Assembly: GCA_018398815.1 (NCBI GenBank)
Contig: CM031609.1
Span: 35,218,472-35,282,471 of the forward strand
Origin: Conus ventricosus
Taxonomy: Eukaryota > Mollusca > Gastropoda > Neogastropoda > Conidae
Direction of reading: 5' to 3'
Length of the DNA: 64,000 bases
Part shown: positions 1 through 12,183 of the stretch, in pieces
Layout of the letters: every line of letters starts with the position of its first letter
Position numbering within the stretch: the stretch's first letter is position 1
The notes under the pieces: generated by a model
The model's database searches: none
Seen by the model: the letters and a program-made list of their open reading frames with translations, nothing else
Told to the model about the DNA's origin: nothing
Position numbers and translations under genes: made by a program

Positions 1-735
1 TCAAGGAGCATTAAAAGACAGATTGTCATATGAACTAACTTTTAATGAATACAAACGTGTTATTAAATCTGAAGACACCGAAGCAAAGTACAGCATTTCT
101 GACATCGCGTTAGAGTTTGACATTGTTAGCAACCCTAACTTAGCAAGGTTCATTGAGCAAAAATATAAGACAAAAATGGCAATATATTACGAAAGAGTGA
201 TTCACCATTCTACACATCCTAAAAGCAGGGCAGACACTATATGGAATTTTAGTTTTAGCGTCTCAGCAAGATCACTCAAAGGTATTTTATTGCTTTGCGA
301 AGATGAAGAACCATTCAAAAGACAACTGAAAAGTTTCTTAATCCTAAAATAACGAAAGTGCAATGTACAATTGAGGGTAGTCCTAACCAAATCTACGCTA
401 GCGGGCTTAAACCTTATCAGCATTTTGATGAAATAAGAAAATTGTTTGGAGGCGGGAGGCATGGAAGTTCAACAGTAGACCTTGTGTCTAAAGATCTTCA
501 TCTTCATAGTGTTAGACTCGATGATTATTTAACAACGAACTACGGTTTATGGATTGACCTAAGGTCAACAGAGGATAATCAGTTACATGGAAGTGGGAGA
601 GCTGTTAAAGACGTAATAACATTTCAAATTGACAAAGAAGAAGATGACGATAAACCGCTTAATGTATATTTGTTTTTAATATATGATGCGCAGCTGAATA
701 TTCTAGATAACAGATTACAAAATATAGAATACTAA
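1..735 (+). CDS. Polinton-associated capsid-candidate protein (F54H12.2-like), 3' part, copy A
   Basis: The window opens inside this gene, so only the C-terminal ~240 codons are present. One frame is open to about base 350 and a second continues to the stop at 733-735; the frame change lies near 335-350. The hallmarks are LWIDLRSTEDNQLHGSGR and YDAQLNI near the C-terminus, which I recall from invertebrate proteins named after C. elegans F54H12.2, the neighbour of the Polinton integrase gene F54H12.3. A structural (capsid) role is inferred from that company, not shown. A T-rich spacer of 24 bases separates it from the next gene on the same strand. A corrupted second copy lies at 9440-10190. 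Confidence 0.6.
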
Positions 736-759
736 ATTATTTTTTTTTTTTTAAAAAGC

Positions 760-1373
760 ATGGCTGTTCATGTTTATCCAAAGCGCTACGGAGCCAGAGC
801 CGCCAAAAGAAGAGATAGTAGAAACCCTGGCATAAAAACCTTCAGATTAACAAACATTACACAAATGCAACAAAAACTAGAGCAGGACCTTTCAAAATAT
901 AGCAAAACCAAACGAAGGTATTCTGCTGCCTGTAATGCTGTTACATATGTTAATACTGGAGCATCAACTCTAAGTGCTCTATCAGCAGGAACGAGTGTTG
1001 GTCTTTTAGCAACAGGTGTTGGTTGCACCCGCAGCTTTACCTCTAGGAGGTTGTCTTTAGCTCTTGGCGTGTGTTCATTAGCTGTAAGTGCTGCTGGCAA
1101 AAAATTAAAAACTAACTCCAAAAGCACACAGCTATGGTTCAACTAATAACAGCTAAACTTAGCTCGTTCAAACTGACAATAAATAAAGCACTAGTTGACT
1201 CAAACATCACGGATGAAGAATTTAGTCGTTTACAGCCAGATTTTGATGACTATAAAAGACAAAAGTGTGATCTTCAAAAAAAGTCAAGGGCAAGTTTTTC
1301 TCAACAGCCAGACACCGAGCAGATAAAAAAGGAATGTTTAAAAAAAGTAAACGAAACATTAACTCTGCTCTAA
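760..1373 (+). CDS. Small membrane/coiled-coil Polinton protein, copy A (one frameshift)
   Basis: Two overlapping frames (760-1146 and 1134-1373) read as one protein of about 200 residues with a single-base frame change near 1120-1135. The N-terminal third is basic and coiled-coil-like, followed by a Gly/Ala/Ser-rich hydrophobic segment (about residues 65-105) and a charged helical C-terminal half that starts near AKLSSFKLTINKALVD and contains ITDEEF. I recall proteins of this build, with no known function, beside Polinton genes in cnidarians and molluscs. The start ATG follows a T12-AAAAAGC run, like several other starts in this element. A membrane-active or virion role is only a guess. Confidence 0.5.
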
Positions 1374-1500
1374 ACAGCTCATATTAACAACATCAAAGGG
1401 CGTTTATACTTTAGTTTATCAAAAAGACCGTTGATATTGATTCTGATTAATTATTTTTTTTAATTTAAATAAATATTTTGAGTTAGAAAAGAAACTCAGC

Positions 1501-4500
1501 ATGGATAAGATATATGAAGGACCAGACGAATTGTTTGAAGGAATGCTTAAGGGAGAGCGTTTGTCAAAAGCTTTAAATGATATTAATCTAGAAGTCATTG
1601 ATCCAACAAACGTACAGGCAAGTGTTGTGCATGCTATTTCTCAAGTTCCAGGTAAACTAACAATAGACCGCCAGTTAAAGTAAAGTTAGCTGTTTTAATC
1701 GATTATATAACATTAAATGAAGAAAATCTAGGGGTCTGGGTCTCAACTAAACAACAGGTTATTCTTTCTCATAATGACTTAACACTGGTTGGGCAGACCA
1801 CTGCTTACACAGTTTGATGTGACCGCCGAAGAAGCCAAAATGAGAGGCTCTGGTTGGTCAGAGAGCGAAGTCTTAGAGATTAGATTAAAACAGTCTAAGT
1901 ATGCACCGATTGTAGGCAGGGCTTTACATTCCACTACCTCCAGCATTAGTCGCAAAAAGAGCAGTTCTAAACATAAAGAATTCGGACAACAAATGTTTTA
2001 TGTGGTGTGTTCTTGCGAGGTTGCATTACGTCCGCAAAAACGCAGAGAGAGTATCTAACTATGAACCTTACATCAATGATCTTAACTTTAGTGGGGTGTC
2101 CTTTCCTGTTAGTGTAGATCAAATTGATCAGTTTGAAGAACAAAACAAACCAATAACTGTTAATGTTATACACATGGGATGAGGAAACAAATCTACAACC
2201 GATTAAAGTGTCCAAGAACAGTCCAAAATTGGTGATCCAGCAAAAATCATGTTGACTTACTGCTGATGCTTTCCCAGCGGGGCTACCGCATTACACATTG
2301 ATACGAACAATGAGTAGACTGTTAGTATATACTACAAAAAACATTGCAAACAAGAATTCTGTAGAAAATGTTTAAACAAGAATTCCAACCGCTCAAGCCG
2401 CGCTTGAACATATAAAACATTGTAAAAGTTCTGTAGACTGTTAATACAGAACTAATTACACCCCACCCGGATCTAAAGTTAGTTTTAAGAACTGGAAACG
2501 GCTGCAAAATTCTCCATACGTAGTTTACGCAGACTTCGAGTCGCTTATTGTTCCTTATGAAGGGCCAGCGCCACAAAAACTTCCAAAAACTGTCTTAATG
2601 AGTAATCATCAGATCTGTTCATTTGCCTTTATCATTGTTAGGTCGGATGGCGTTCATTCAAAGCCAGAATTATATAGAGGGTCTAATACTGCAAAATACT
2701 TCTTAGAACGCATGCAGCAAGTGCGTAACGCCTGTTCTAATAAACTGAATCTCTCAGACATTATTATGACGCCTGAAGACCAAGAACAGTATGACTCAGC
2801 CACACATTGTTGGATTTGCGGTTTAGGTCTCTTATCAGACGCAGAGAATCCAACAGTAAGAGACCATGATCCATTAGCGGAAAGTTCAGAGGAGCAGCGC
2901 ACAGTAAATGCAATCTTCAACTAAAGTTTGATCCTAAGACATGGAAGCTGCCCATCTTCTTTCATAACTTGCGAGGTTACGACTCTCATTTATATTGCAA
3001 GCAGTAACCAGCGACCCTAGGGTGTCATGCATTGCACAGTCATCAGAAAAGTACATGTGTTTTCACTTTAAATAACATGTCTTTTTATGACTCTATGCAG
3101 CACCTGATGGGATCATTAGAGTCACTGGCTATATCCTTAAAGTCCTGCCCAATAACAGAAGAATATTTTGACCCAACTCTTGTTAGAAAGGGTGTTTACC
3201 CTTATGAGTACATGAACAGTCGGGAAAGGTTTGACGAAGATACACTTCCGCCTAAAGACGCGTTCTTTTCTAGTCTTAGAGGAAAGGGCATCAGTGATTC
3301 TGATTACCAGCATGCTCAAGATGCATGGCAGAAGTTAGAGTGTAAAACGATGGGAGACTATCATGATTCATACTTGATGGCTGATACATGTTTGTTGGCG
3401 GATATTTTTGAAAATTACAGAAAGACCTGCATGAAACATTACAGCCTGGATCCTGCGCATTACATTTCTGCGCCCGGGATGAGTTGGGATGCTTTCTTAA
3501 AAGATACTGGAGTACAGATTGATTTATTGTCAGATTTACCAATGATTCAGATGATTGAAAACGGATTGCGTGGAGGAATTAGTATGGCGTCGCATCATTA
3601 CTGTAAAGCAAACAACAAATACTTGGACGATTATGATCCAAGTAAAAGGTCTAACTATCTCATGTATTTAGATGCAAACAATCTGTATGGTTGGGCTATG
3701 CGCAATCACTTCCGTTACGCAACTTTAAAATGTACACAGAAGACAATCCGAAAAATATTCAAAGAGCATTAAAGTGGTTGAACGGTTTAACGCCTGATCA
3801 ACATCGGGGCTTTATTCTAGAAGTTGACTTAGAATATCCTAATGAACTCCATGACCTACATAATGACTACCCATTAGCAGCAGAAAGTCTAAAGGACGAA
3901 TCCCAGAGAGCCACCTAAACTTGTGCCTAATCTTCGTGGCAAAAAAAATTATGTCTGTCATTACAGACTTCTACAATTTTATTTAAGACATGGTTTGAAG
4001 TTGACAGCAGTTCATCGTATAATTGCTTTCGATCAAGAACAGTTCATGAAACCCATACATCATGAAGAACACTGATCTTAGAACTAAATCCACAGATGCT
4101 TCAGAAAAAGACTTTTTCAAGCTGATGAACAACAGCTGTTTCGGAAAGACTATGGAGAATCCGCACAAGCGCAAAGATGTCAGATTGGTCACCAAAGAGA
4201 ACGAAGCAATTAAGCTGACTTCAAAACCTAATTATCAGGACTTTAGAAGATTTCATGATCAGCTTTTTGGCATAATGATGAAAAAAAAAGAAAGTCAAAT
4301 TAGACAAACCTGTATTTATTGGGTTTACTGTTTTAGAATTATCAAAGCTTTTGATGTTAGAATTTCTTTATGACTACTTTAAGCCCTCGTATCCTGAGTC
4401 CAGAGTACTTTACACAGATACAGATAGTTTTGTTATAGATGTCCCTACTGAAGATATCTATAAAGACATGGAAAATAGAAGTGGCTAAAGGGCATGCGGG

Positions 4501-4897
4501 ATGGTATGATACATCTGATTACCCTAAAGATTCGCCTTTGCATTCAATTACTAATAAGAAGGTTTTAGGAAAGATGAAGGATGAATTATCTGGAGGGGTG
4601 ATTAAGGAGTTTATTGGTTTAAGGTCGAAAATGTACAGTCTTTTGAGCCAGGAGAAAACCATTAAGAAAGCAAAGGGAATATCTCGCAGTGTTGTGCAGT
4701 CAAACATATCGCATGACAACTACAAAGAGCATTGTTTGGCAATAAGACTTTTCATCATGACAACGTAAACTGCGATCTAATCTACATGAGATCAACACAA
4801 CGGTTGTAACAAAGAAGTCATTAGACAGAACAAACACAAAACGTGTGTTTGTTAATCAGAGTTTTCATATGCAATCGGACATTGGAGAACAGCATAA
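1501..4897 (+). CDS. polB: Protein-primed family B DNA polymerase, copy A, many single-base frame changes
   Basis: This is the replicative polymerase of a Polinton/Maverick-type element, expected to start synthesis from a protein primer. Read across several frames the gene spans about 1,130 codons. In order: an N-terminal region, exonuclease motif I YADFES (~2530), a Cys/His cluster with CWICGL (~2810), exonuclease II HNLRGYDSH (~2965), exonuclease III YLMADTCLLAD (~3370), polymerase motif A LDANNLYGW (~3667), motif B NNSCFGKTMEN (~4125) and motif C YTDTDSF (~4413). The stop is at 4895-4897. The longest clean frame (3032-3772) covers exonuclease III to motif A. Most breaks are one-base indels absent from the clean half of copy B, so they are probably consensus errors. 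Confidence 0.85.
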
Positions 4898-5215
4898 TTA
4901 TATATCTTCTTTGTCCACGGGTTCGGGTTTATATTTTTCCCGAAGTTTATCTATAAGCTCAATCGCATCAATATCCAATTCATTCAAAATTTTTCTCATG
5001 TTTGCTTGATGTGCTCGATTTTTTTTTATTATTTCAAGATATTCTTTATCCCATTTTTGATAATCAAAATTTGGGATTTGGGGTTGTAGGTATCTGTGCA
5101 TTGCATGCCTGAGATCCTCGCAAATGTTGCCCTAATAGCAGAATCAATCAAATGATTCCGCGCATCATTCCAGTCTCTGCATATCATTCTTTTCCGTTTA
5201 GTTCCATAAGGGACC
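4898..5215 (-). pseudogene. 3' part of the 127-residue protein gene, copy A, cut by the start of the corrupted block
   Basis: The minus-strand frame 5101-4898 matches the C-terminal 60-odd residues of the intact gene at 14423-14806, including the end KYKPEPVDKEDI. Similarity continues with indels to about 5210 and then stops abruptly where unrelated S1-block sequence begins. As in copy B, it is convergent with polB and its stop abuts the polymerase stop. Confidence 0.6.
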
Positions 5216-5458
5216 AGGGTTAAATTTGGTTTTTCTAAAATTTTTTTTGGGCCCGGTCAAAAATAAAAAAATGGGCTTTGAATTCAAATTTTATGCCCCC
5301 ATTCAAAATTTATGTTCTAAGGGCCTTTTGCTGTAGGTTTTCGAACTATTTTATATTTATTCGGCCCCGCATTATTTGTTCTACATTGGAGTTGTTCTGT
5401 TTAGAAAAATTTTTTTGGGCTGTCACCTACTTCTTTACTTTTTAAAATTTAACCATCT

Positions 5459-5608
5459 TTAGTGTACCAAATTTTTTACAAAGGGACTATCTCCCCATTC
5501 TTTAAAAGTCCGCAACGCCCTGAAAGGTCTTTTAATTCTAATTTTATACACCTCACGGCGCAATGTAACCCCGGATTTTCTGGCCCCCGCGACTTTTTTT
5601 TGGGACAT
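5459..5608 (-). CDS. Very basic 49-residue protein, unknown, in block S1
   Basis: An uninterrupted minus-strand frame runs from ATG at 5608 to TAA at 5459-5461. It starts MSQKKVAGARKSG, is rich in Arg and Lys (about 15 of 49 residues) and ends FVKNLVH. It lies just downstream of the S1 copy of the beta-rich protein and on the same strand. A small basic protein in a virus-like element could bind packaged DNA, but that is inference only. Because it sits in the corrupted block, its length and frame may be wrong, and the S2 block has no visible counterpart. Confidence 0.35.
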   Translation of the reverse strand: MSQKKVAGARKSGVTLRREVYKIRIKRPFRALRTFKEWGDSPFVKNLVH

Positions 5609-5609
5609 T

Positions 5610-6420
5610 TTATTATTTTATTTCTTAAAAAAAATGTGTAGGTTATCACATTTCACAATTTTTCCCCGCTTTGTCTTTGATTTTTATTTTTAAAGGTTCC
5701 AACCCCCCCAAAAAACTAATTTTTTTTAAACTGTAAATTGGGAAAATGTATAATTTCAAAATGGGCAATATGCAGTTTTCCCCGAGGGAAGGGAGCTTTT
5801 TAAAACTTTTGGGGGCCTTCCAATAAAGTTTTCATCCCTCTCAGCTCGTCCAAATAAACATAGAAAAATTTAAATTTGTAATGAAAGGGTTCGAGCCGGT
5901 TTTTCTCCCCAAACGTTTTTTTGGTCGGCGCAACTCTAAACTATGAATGGGTCGTTTGGGTTTGGTTAAAAAGCCTAACATTTTAGCTAGCTCTTTATAA
6001 AAATTAGAAACCTACTTCTTCTTTTAAGGTTAAAAGGTAAACATTGTTTTCAGATTCGCATTGTTAAGTTTGAGGGTAATGTCATTTAAATCATTGCTTC
6101 TTTTAGTGAGCAAAACCCGTAATAACCATCGGGTATGGTTAACTGGCAAAACTTTTTGTCCTCTATTTTTAATTTTTTTTAAATCTTATTATTTCCTTGG
6201 TTTCCTTTTATATTATAACCATACGACTTTGAAAATTTTTTTCATGGACCCGCGAACCTTTTCGGGTTTTCCGCAATCGTTATCGATAGCATGTTCTAAA
6301 AAGGGAAAAAATGGTCTTGGGGTTTATTTTTAAACTTTTTAAACGAAAAAAAAATTTGTTTCCCCTTTTTTTTATTACTGTTTGAAAAAATATTCGGGGG
6401 GCCCGCACACAATTTTAAAA
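5610..6420 (-). pseudogene. Diverged, corrupted homologue (block S1) of the 246-residue protein at 21784-22524
   Basis: No continuous frame remains, but three-frame reading on the minus strand recovers landmarks in the right order: LTIPDGYYGFCSLKEAM (about 6150; S2 has ITIPDGYYNFCSLKEVL), a LAKMLGF segment (about 5970; S2 LARILGF), and LKIKIKDKAGKNCEM (about 5660; S2 LDVKIANQDGKPVDC). The residues differ from S2, so this is a paralogue and not a duplicate of the same sequence. Frame breaks coincide with homopolymers. Its role is presumed to match the S2 protein (structural candidate). Confidence 0.55.
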
Positions 6421-6429
6421 AAACAAAAA

Positions 6430-7620
6430 CAATGTTACTCTTGCCCTTTCTGGGGGACTCAGTCTAAAACGCCTTTCAAGAAAAGGGTTAGTTCCATTGA
6501 AGACTATTTAACCCTCCATTAAAAACGCCCCGGGATCCAAAAGGGGGTTTTTAGTCTTCCGATGCAGTTTTATCAAAAACCCAGTTAAACTTTGCTGTGT
6601 TTTGTGCATCAACTGGGTGTGGATTTGTCGTATCCCGATCACAAAAATTTCACCCCCCCCCGATCCTTTGGTGAGGTCGTGTATAGATTTCATTTCTATT
6701 CCCTTTTTTTAAAGGCGTATTTTAAAATGAACTGAAAGCGCCATTGCCAAATGACCAAACCGTTTAATCCATTGCCAAGAAAAAGGGAATAGACATGAAG
6801 GTTTTTGGAAAGGTTTCTGAAACAAATTCAATATTAATTTTAAAGGAAGATTTAGACAAAAGTTGGATTTTAAATCAGGGGCCTAGGAAACCCCTTATTT
6901 TTGGGGCGTGCCAGAAAGTATAACTATGACTGGAACCCTCCTTAACTCTTTCCCCTTCGGGCCCAAAAGGGGTTCACCGGGGTCCATAGAGAAAACAGCT
7001 GGACAACTTTTAATCTTGGGACATTTTAAAGGGGCCTTTAAAAGGCAGGAATAGAACGAAAAAAAAAACGCCCTTTCGAACTTAGTTTGGTTTTTTGCTA
7101 GGTTCGAAAAGCAAAAAAACGAGATCGAGAAAAAATGGACCCTTCTACGGGTTTTTGGATGCAAAAAAAACAATACAAAAGAAAATTTTGGAGGACCCCT
7201 TTTAATTCTACAGTTGATTTCCCCTTCGTAAAAAAGGGTAAAAAAATTTGTTTTACAATCGAAAGTCGAAAGTAGATTTGCTGTTGGAATGGTTTAAACT
7301 GCGGCCTTTGACCCCCAGACTCCTGATAGGAACAATAAAAAAATACAAATAAAACCTTTGTGGGGGGAAATGCCCCGAAAGTGGGGGAAAAAACGAAAAA
7401 ATTTTTTTTGGGACCCAAAGTAATATTGAAACCCCGTAAAAAAAACCCCCCCAAGAAAAAAAGCCACCCAATCCCCGTGGTCCAAAACCCAAAGATTTTA
7501 AAGAAGTCAAAAAAAAAATTGACCATGAATATAAAAAGAACCCTTTATTTGTTGGATTAACTGGCTTTAGGATTACTGGGGTCTTTATTTTAAATAATAT
7601 TAACCCAACTATTTAAGAGA
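6430..7620 (+). pseudogene. Diverged, corrupted homologue (block S1) of the virion-like protein at 20422-21747
   Basis: On the plus strand, pieces in different frames match the S2 protein. They are PMQFYQK and QLNFAVFCASTGCG (about 6560-6625; S2 PMAFYQNQLNFAIYCATTGCG), LVRS followed by YRFHFY (about 6670), KVDFAVG (about 7270; S2 KVDFVVGHG) and a hydrophobic C-terminal segment near 7530-7610 (S2 LVVFLTFTGLAKLYF). The order and spacing are kept. As in S2 it converges with the coiled-coil gene and diverges from the beta-rich gene. Confidence 0.55.
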
Positions 7621-8900
7621 AATAATCCCCTTTAAGTGCTTGGCCTAAACCCAAACTATTTTGGCTTGCAGTGGAAAAAAGCAGCAAACAAAATTTCCCT
7701 AATATTGGGTTTTAAAAAGCGCCCACAGCTTTACTGGCTAATTTTTTTTTAAAAAAAATTTCCCAAGATGACAAGCTGTTTTTTTCCCCATGATTTATCG
7801 GTGGGGGGGATGGTGATGGAGGCACGGGACCCGGGCCCACCACCGCCTGTAATACCCAAATCCCCAGTGTACTTTTGCAAATCCAAAGGCTTTTTAAAAA
7901 CGCTTGCTAATGTGACTCCCTGCTTTTAAACGTGTTCGTATTCGTTCTGCTAGCGTTGGTTTTATATAAAATTCTTTGGATAGTTTCTCTTTTTTCCTCA
8001 CTTGGGGTTCGCAATTGTTCCGGTTAGTGACAACACTTCTAGTTTTTGCTGTTCTCCCCCCCCTTGGGCCCAAGTTTCCTTTTAGTTTTTGGGGGCTTTT
8101 CTTTTTTTAAATTTTCGGCCAAAGGTTGGCGCCCATCACCCTTTCAACGAGTTTTTCTTTTTCTCTTTTTAATGCTCATCTATTTCCCCCGTTTTTTTAA
8201 AAATTTTTTTGTTAATTCCTCTAAGGGTTCTCAAAGCAGGATAAAGGGCCCCTATTCTCCCCATGGGTAGGAGATTCTGTTTCTGTGCGGGGGTCGTGTA
8301 TAGTTTTTAAATTGCTGTTTCTTTGATAAAATGGTTTCTGTTCTATTATTTCGTTTTCTGCTTGACTTAAATTTTTAAATTTCCCATTTTTTGTTTTTGG
8401 GTTTAAATGTTGGGAGATCTTGTAGTGTGTTTGAAGTTTAAAAAACCCCCTCCCCCCTTTAAATTTTCGGTTTAAAAAAGGCCCAAGGCAAATTTCGATC
8501 GGAACTTTAAGTTTTTTGGTCTAATTGTATCCTTTGCTTAAAAACTTTGAGGGGTTGGTTTGTTGTAACCCAAACAGGTTTTTCCCCGGGATCTTTTTTT
8601 CACTTTTACAAAGGCCCAATTTTTATCTACATAAAAAACAATGGAAAATGGGGAGGGTTCTGGGCCCTAAATTTTGTAAAATGATTCAACCTTATTAATT
8701 TTAAATTTCATGCCACAGTGAGGTTTTGGGAGCGATGTTTTTGCCCAAAGGGAAGCCATTTCACTCTTTGTGTCTCCAGGTTCAAAAACTTCTTCTTCTT
8801 CACCTTCATTTCCCTGCCATTTTTTTAAATTTAAATTTAACTTTTTTTTTTGTTTTAAAAAAATGCGCAAGTTTTTGGTTCATTTCTTAACCCGCTTAGA
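7605..8900 (-). pseudogene. Corrupted coiled-coil/membrane protein gene (block S1), homologue of 20123-20485
   Basis: Minus-strand reading gives LAERIRT then QGVTLASVF (about 7950-7890), a Gly/Pro-rich linker and DKSWGKKQL (about 7800). In S2 these are LAERIRTLFREQGITIVSIL and GKSWIRKQL. Upstream, to about 8900, the strand reads as charged, Glu/Lys-rich sequence that fits a long coiled coil. This copy therefore shows what the S2 copy lost at its 5' end. The C-terminal end overlaps the convergent virion-like gene by a few bases. Confidence 0.5.
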
Positions 8901-9439
8901 AGACTGCAAGACCCCTTTTGGCTAAAGGGGAAAATTTAAAGAATATTTTTTGTTCCAAATAATCCATTACTATGATGCAGTAAAATTTTTTTTTTTCCTT
9001 TATGAAAAATTTTCCCAAAACCCTGGGAAAGAAGATGACGTGTTTGGGCCGGCTCTAGCGCCCTTACTTTCAAAATAGAACTCGAATAAACCGGGCCCCG
9101 GGGGAAAACCCCGGGGACAGTTGTCCCAGAATCGGGGAGGGCAATTGTTAAAAAATAATTTCTATAAAATTTTGAGGGGCAAAAAAATATTTTCTTTACT
9201 TAATCCCGGGACATTTTTTTAAAATATTTGATCTTGGCAAAAACCCGAGAATAAAAGGGGTTTGATTTTGGCGTTTAAGGAATAGATAAAAATTAAAAGC
9301 ATAAAAAAAGAATAGGGCCCCTCGAGGCAAATTTAAAGTTTGGAAAAAAGTAGGGTGGCTGAAAAATTTTTCCCCTTAGGGAAAATCGTTTTTCCCCCCC
9401 TTTGGGATTTTGGTTGTTAAGTCCCGGCATGCGCATACT

Positions 9440-10190
9440 TTCAAGGGCATTAAAAACGATTGTAAAATTTGAATTTAACTTTTAAGAATAAAAACGTGTT
9501 ATTAAATCTGAAAAACACCGAAACAAAAATACGCATTTTTGCATCGCGTTAGAGTTTGACATTGTTAGCAACCCTAATTAGCAAGGTTCATTGAGCAAAA
9601 AAATAAAACAAAAATGGCAATAAAATTACAAAGAGGGATTCACCATTCTACCATCCTAAAGCAGGGCGCACTTTAGGGAAATTTTTGTTTTAGCGTTTTC
9701 AGCAAGATCACTCAAAGGTATTTTATTGCTTTGCGAAAAGATGAAGAACCATTCAAAAGACAACTGAAAAGGTTTTTAAACCTAAAATAAAAGAAAGTGC
9801 AATGTTTTTCAATTTTGGGGGGGAGTCCTAACCAAACTTCGCTAGCGGGCTTAAACCTTATCCCGGGTTTTTATGAAAAAAGAAAATTGTTTGGAGGGGG
9901 GGGGGGGATGGAGTTCAAAAAAGTAGACCTTTTGGGCTAAAAATCTTCATCTTCATAGTGGGTTTGACTCGGGGGGATTATTTAACAAAAGAATACGGTT
10001 TATGGATTTTACTTTAAAGGGAACGGGTAATCAGTTTCATGGAAGTGGGGGGGAGTGTTTAAAGACGTAAAAAAATTTTTCAAATTTACAAAGAAGAAGG
10101 GTGACGATAAACCGCTTAATGTATATTTTTTTTTTAAAATATGATGCGCAAGCTGAATTTTTCTAGATAACAGATTACAAAATATAGATA
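9440..10190 (+). pseudogene. F54H12.2-like protein, corrupted copy B
   Basis: The stretch is collinear with bases 1-735, with many small insertions and some substitutions. Recognisable pieces include the region around 9720-9780, which encodes part of the same protein, and the shared end before the T-rich spacer at 10190-10210. Sequence upstream of 9440 that should encode the N-terminal part is too damaged to read. It belongs to the second direct copy of the polB arm. Confidence 0.55.
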
Positions 10191-10215
10191 AAATTTTTTT
10201 TATTTTTTAAAAAGC

Positions 10216-10855
10216 ATGGCTGTTCATGGTTTTTCCAAAAGCGCCCACGGGCCCGAGGGCCAAAAAAAGAGTAGAGAAACCCCTGGCAAAAAACCTTTAG
10301 ATTAAAAAACATTTCCCCAAATGCAAAAAAAAACTAGAGCAGGGGCCTTTCCAAAAAAATAGCAAAAAACCCAAAAGAAGGTATTTCCCCCTGCCTGTAA
10401 TGCGGGTTTCATAAAGTTAATACTGGGGGGGATCAACTCTAAGTGCTCATCAGCAGGGAACCCAGTGTTGGGGCTTTTAGCAACAGGTGTTGGGCACCCG
10501 CGCTTTTACCTCTAGGAGGTTTTTCTTTAGCTCTTGGGGTGTGTTCATTGCTGTTTTGTGCTGCAGGAAAAAATTAAAAACTAACCCCAAAAGCACACAG
10601 GGTATGGGGGAAAAAAATAACCCGCTAAAATTAGCTCGTTCAAACTGACAAAAAATAAAGCCAAATAGTTGACCCAAACATCACGGGTGAAGAATTTTGT
10701 CGTTTACGCAGATTTTGATGACTATAAAAAAACAAAAATGTGATCTTCCAAAAAAAACAAGGGCAAGTTTTTCTCAACGCCAGACACCGAAACAGAAAAA
10801 AAAGGAATGTTTAAAAAAAGTAAACGAAAAAATTTTTAACCCCTGCTCTAAAAAA
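10216..10855 (+). pseudogene. Small membrane/coiled-coil protein, corrupted copy B
   Basis: Collinear with 760-1373, starting at the ATG after a T-run and AAAAAGC. It contains many homopolymer expansions; only 10697-10860 keeps a longer open stretch, and that includes extra Lys codons from A-runs. The product is the same as that described for copy A. Confidence 0.5.
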
Positions 10856-10984
10856 GCTCATATTAAAACATCAAAAAAGGGGGTTTATACTTTAGTTTTC
10901 AAAAAAAACCGGTTTTTATTTATTCTGGGTTAATTATTTTTTTTAATTTAAATAAAAATTTTGAGTTAGAAAAAAAAAAACTAG

Positions 10985-12144
10985 CAGGGGTAAGGGTAAA
11001 ATTTAAGGGGCCCAAAGGGTTTTTTTGGGGGAATGCTTAAGGGAGAGCGTTTGTCAAAAACTTTAAATGATATTAATCTAGGGAAATCATTGTCCAAAAA
11101 AAGGACAGGCAAGTGTTTTTGCATTTCATTTTTTCAAGTTCCGGTAAAATAAAAAATAGACCCCCCAGTTAAAAAATAAAGGGTTTGCTGTTTTTTAAAC
11201 GATTATATTAAAATTAAAAGAAAGGAAAAAAATAGGGGTCTGGGTTCAACTAAACAAAAGGGTTTTTCTTTCTCATAATGACTTAACACCCGGTTGGGCA
11301 GACCAACTGCTTACACAGTTTGATTGACGCCCCAAGGGAAACCAAAAAGAGAGGCTTTTGGTTGGTCAGGAGCGAAAATCTTAGAGATTAGATTAAAACG
11401 TTAAGTAAGCACCCATTTTAGGCAGGGCTTTACATTCCCCCTACCCCCAGCATTAGTCGCAAAAAAGCGTTCTTAAAAATAAAAAATTCGGAAAACAAAT
11501 GGTTTTTTGTGGTGTTTTTGCGAGGTTGCATTTCGTTTCCCCAAAAAAAGCGAGAGAGTATCTAACTATGAAACCCTTTCTCAATGATTTTACTTTAGTG
11601 GGGTGGGGCCTTTCCTGTTTTTGTGTAGATCAAATTTTCAGTTTTTAAGAAAACAAAACCCAAAAAAAAAAATGTTAATTTATACCCCATGGGAGAGGAA
11701 AAAAATCTACAACCCCATTTTAAAATGCCATGAACCCGTCCAAATTGGTGATTCCCCGAAAAAATTTTATGTTGACTTACTGCTGTTTCTTTCCCAGCGG
11801 GGTACCGTTACCCCATTTATACGAAAAAATGAGTAGACTGTTAGTATATACTACAAAAAAAAATTGCAAACAAGAATTTGTAGAAAAATTTTTTTAAAAA
11901 AAGAAATTCCAAAAACCCCTCAAGCCGGCTTGAAAAATATAAAAAAATTTTAAAAGTTTGTAGATTTAAAACCGAATAATTACACCCCCCCGGCCCAAAG
12001 TTAGTTTTAAAAATGGAAACGGCTGCAAAATTCCCCCCCCCCCCCCCCCCCCACCCCCCCCCCCCCCAAAACCCCCCCCCCCCAAAAAACCCCCCCTTTT
12101 TACCCCTTTTTTTTAAGGCCTCCCCCCTTTGCCCCCCGCCCAAA

Positions 12145-12183
<39 letters not shown>

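Noticed and set aside
7098..7560. Several overlapping frames on both strands near 7.1-7.5 kb
   Set aside because: They are opened by inflated A, T, C and G runs. The only traceable signal there is the damaged virion-like homologue on the plus strand.
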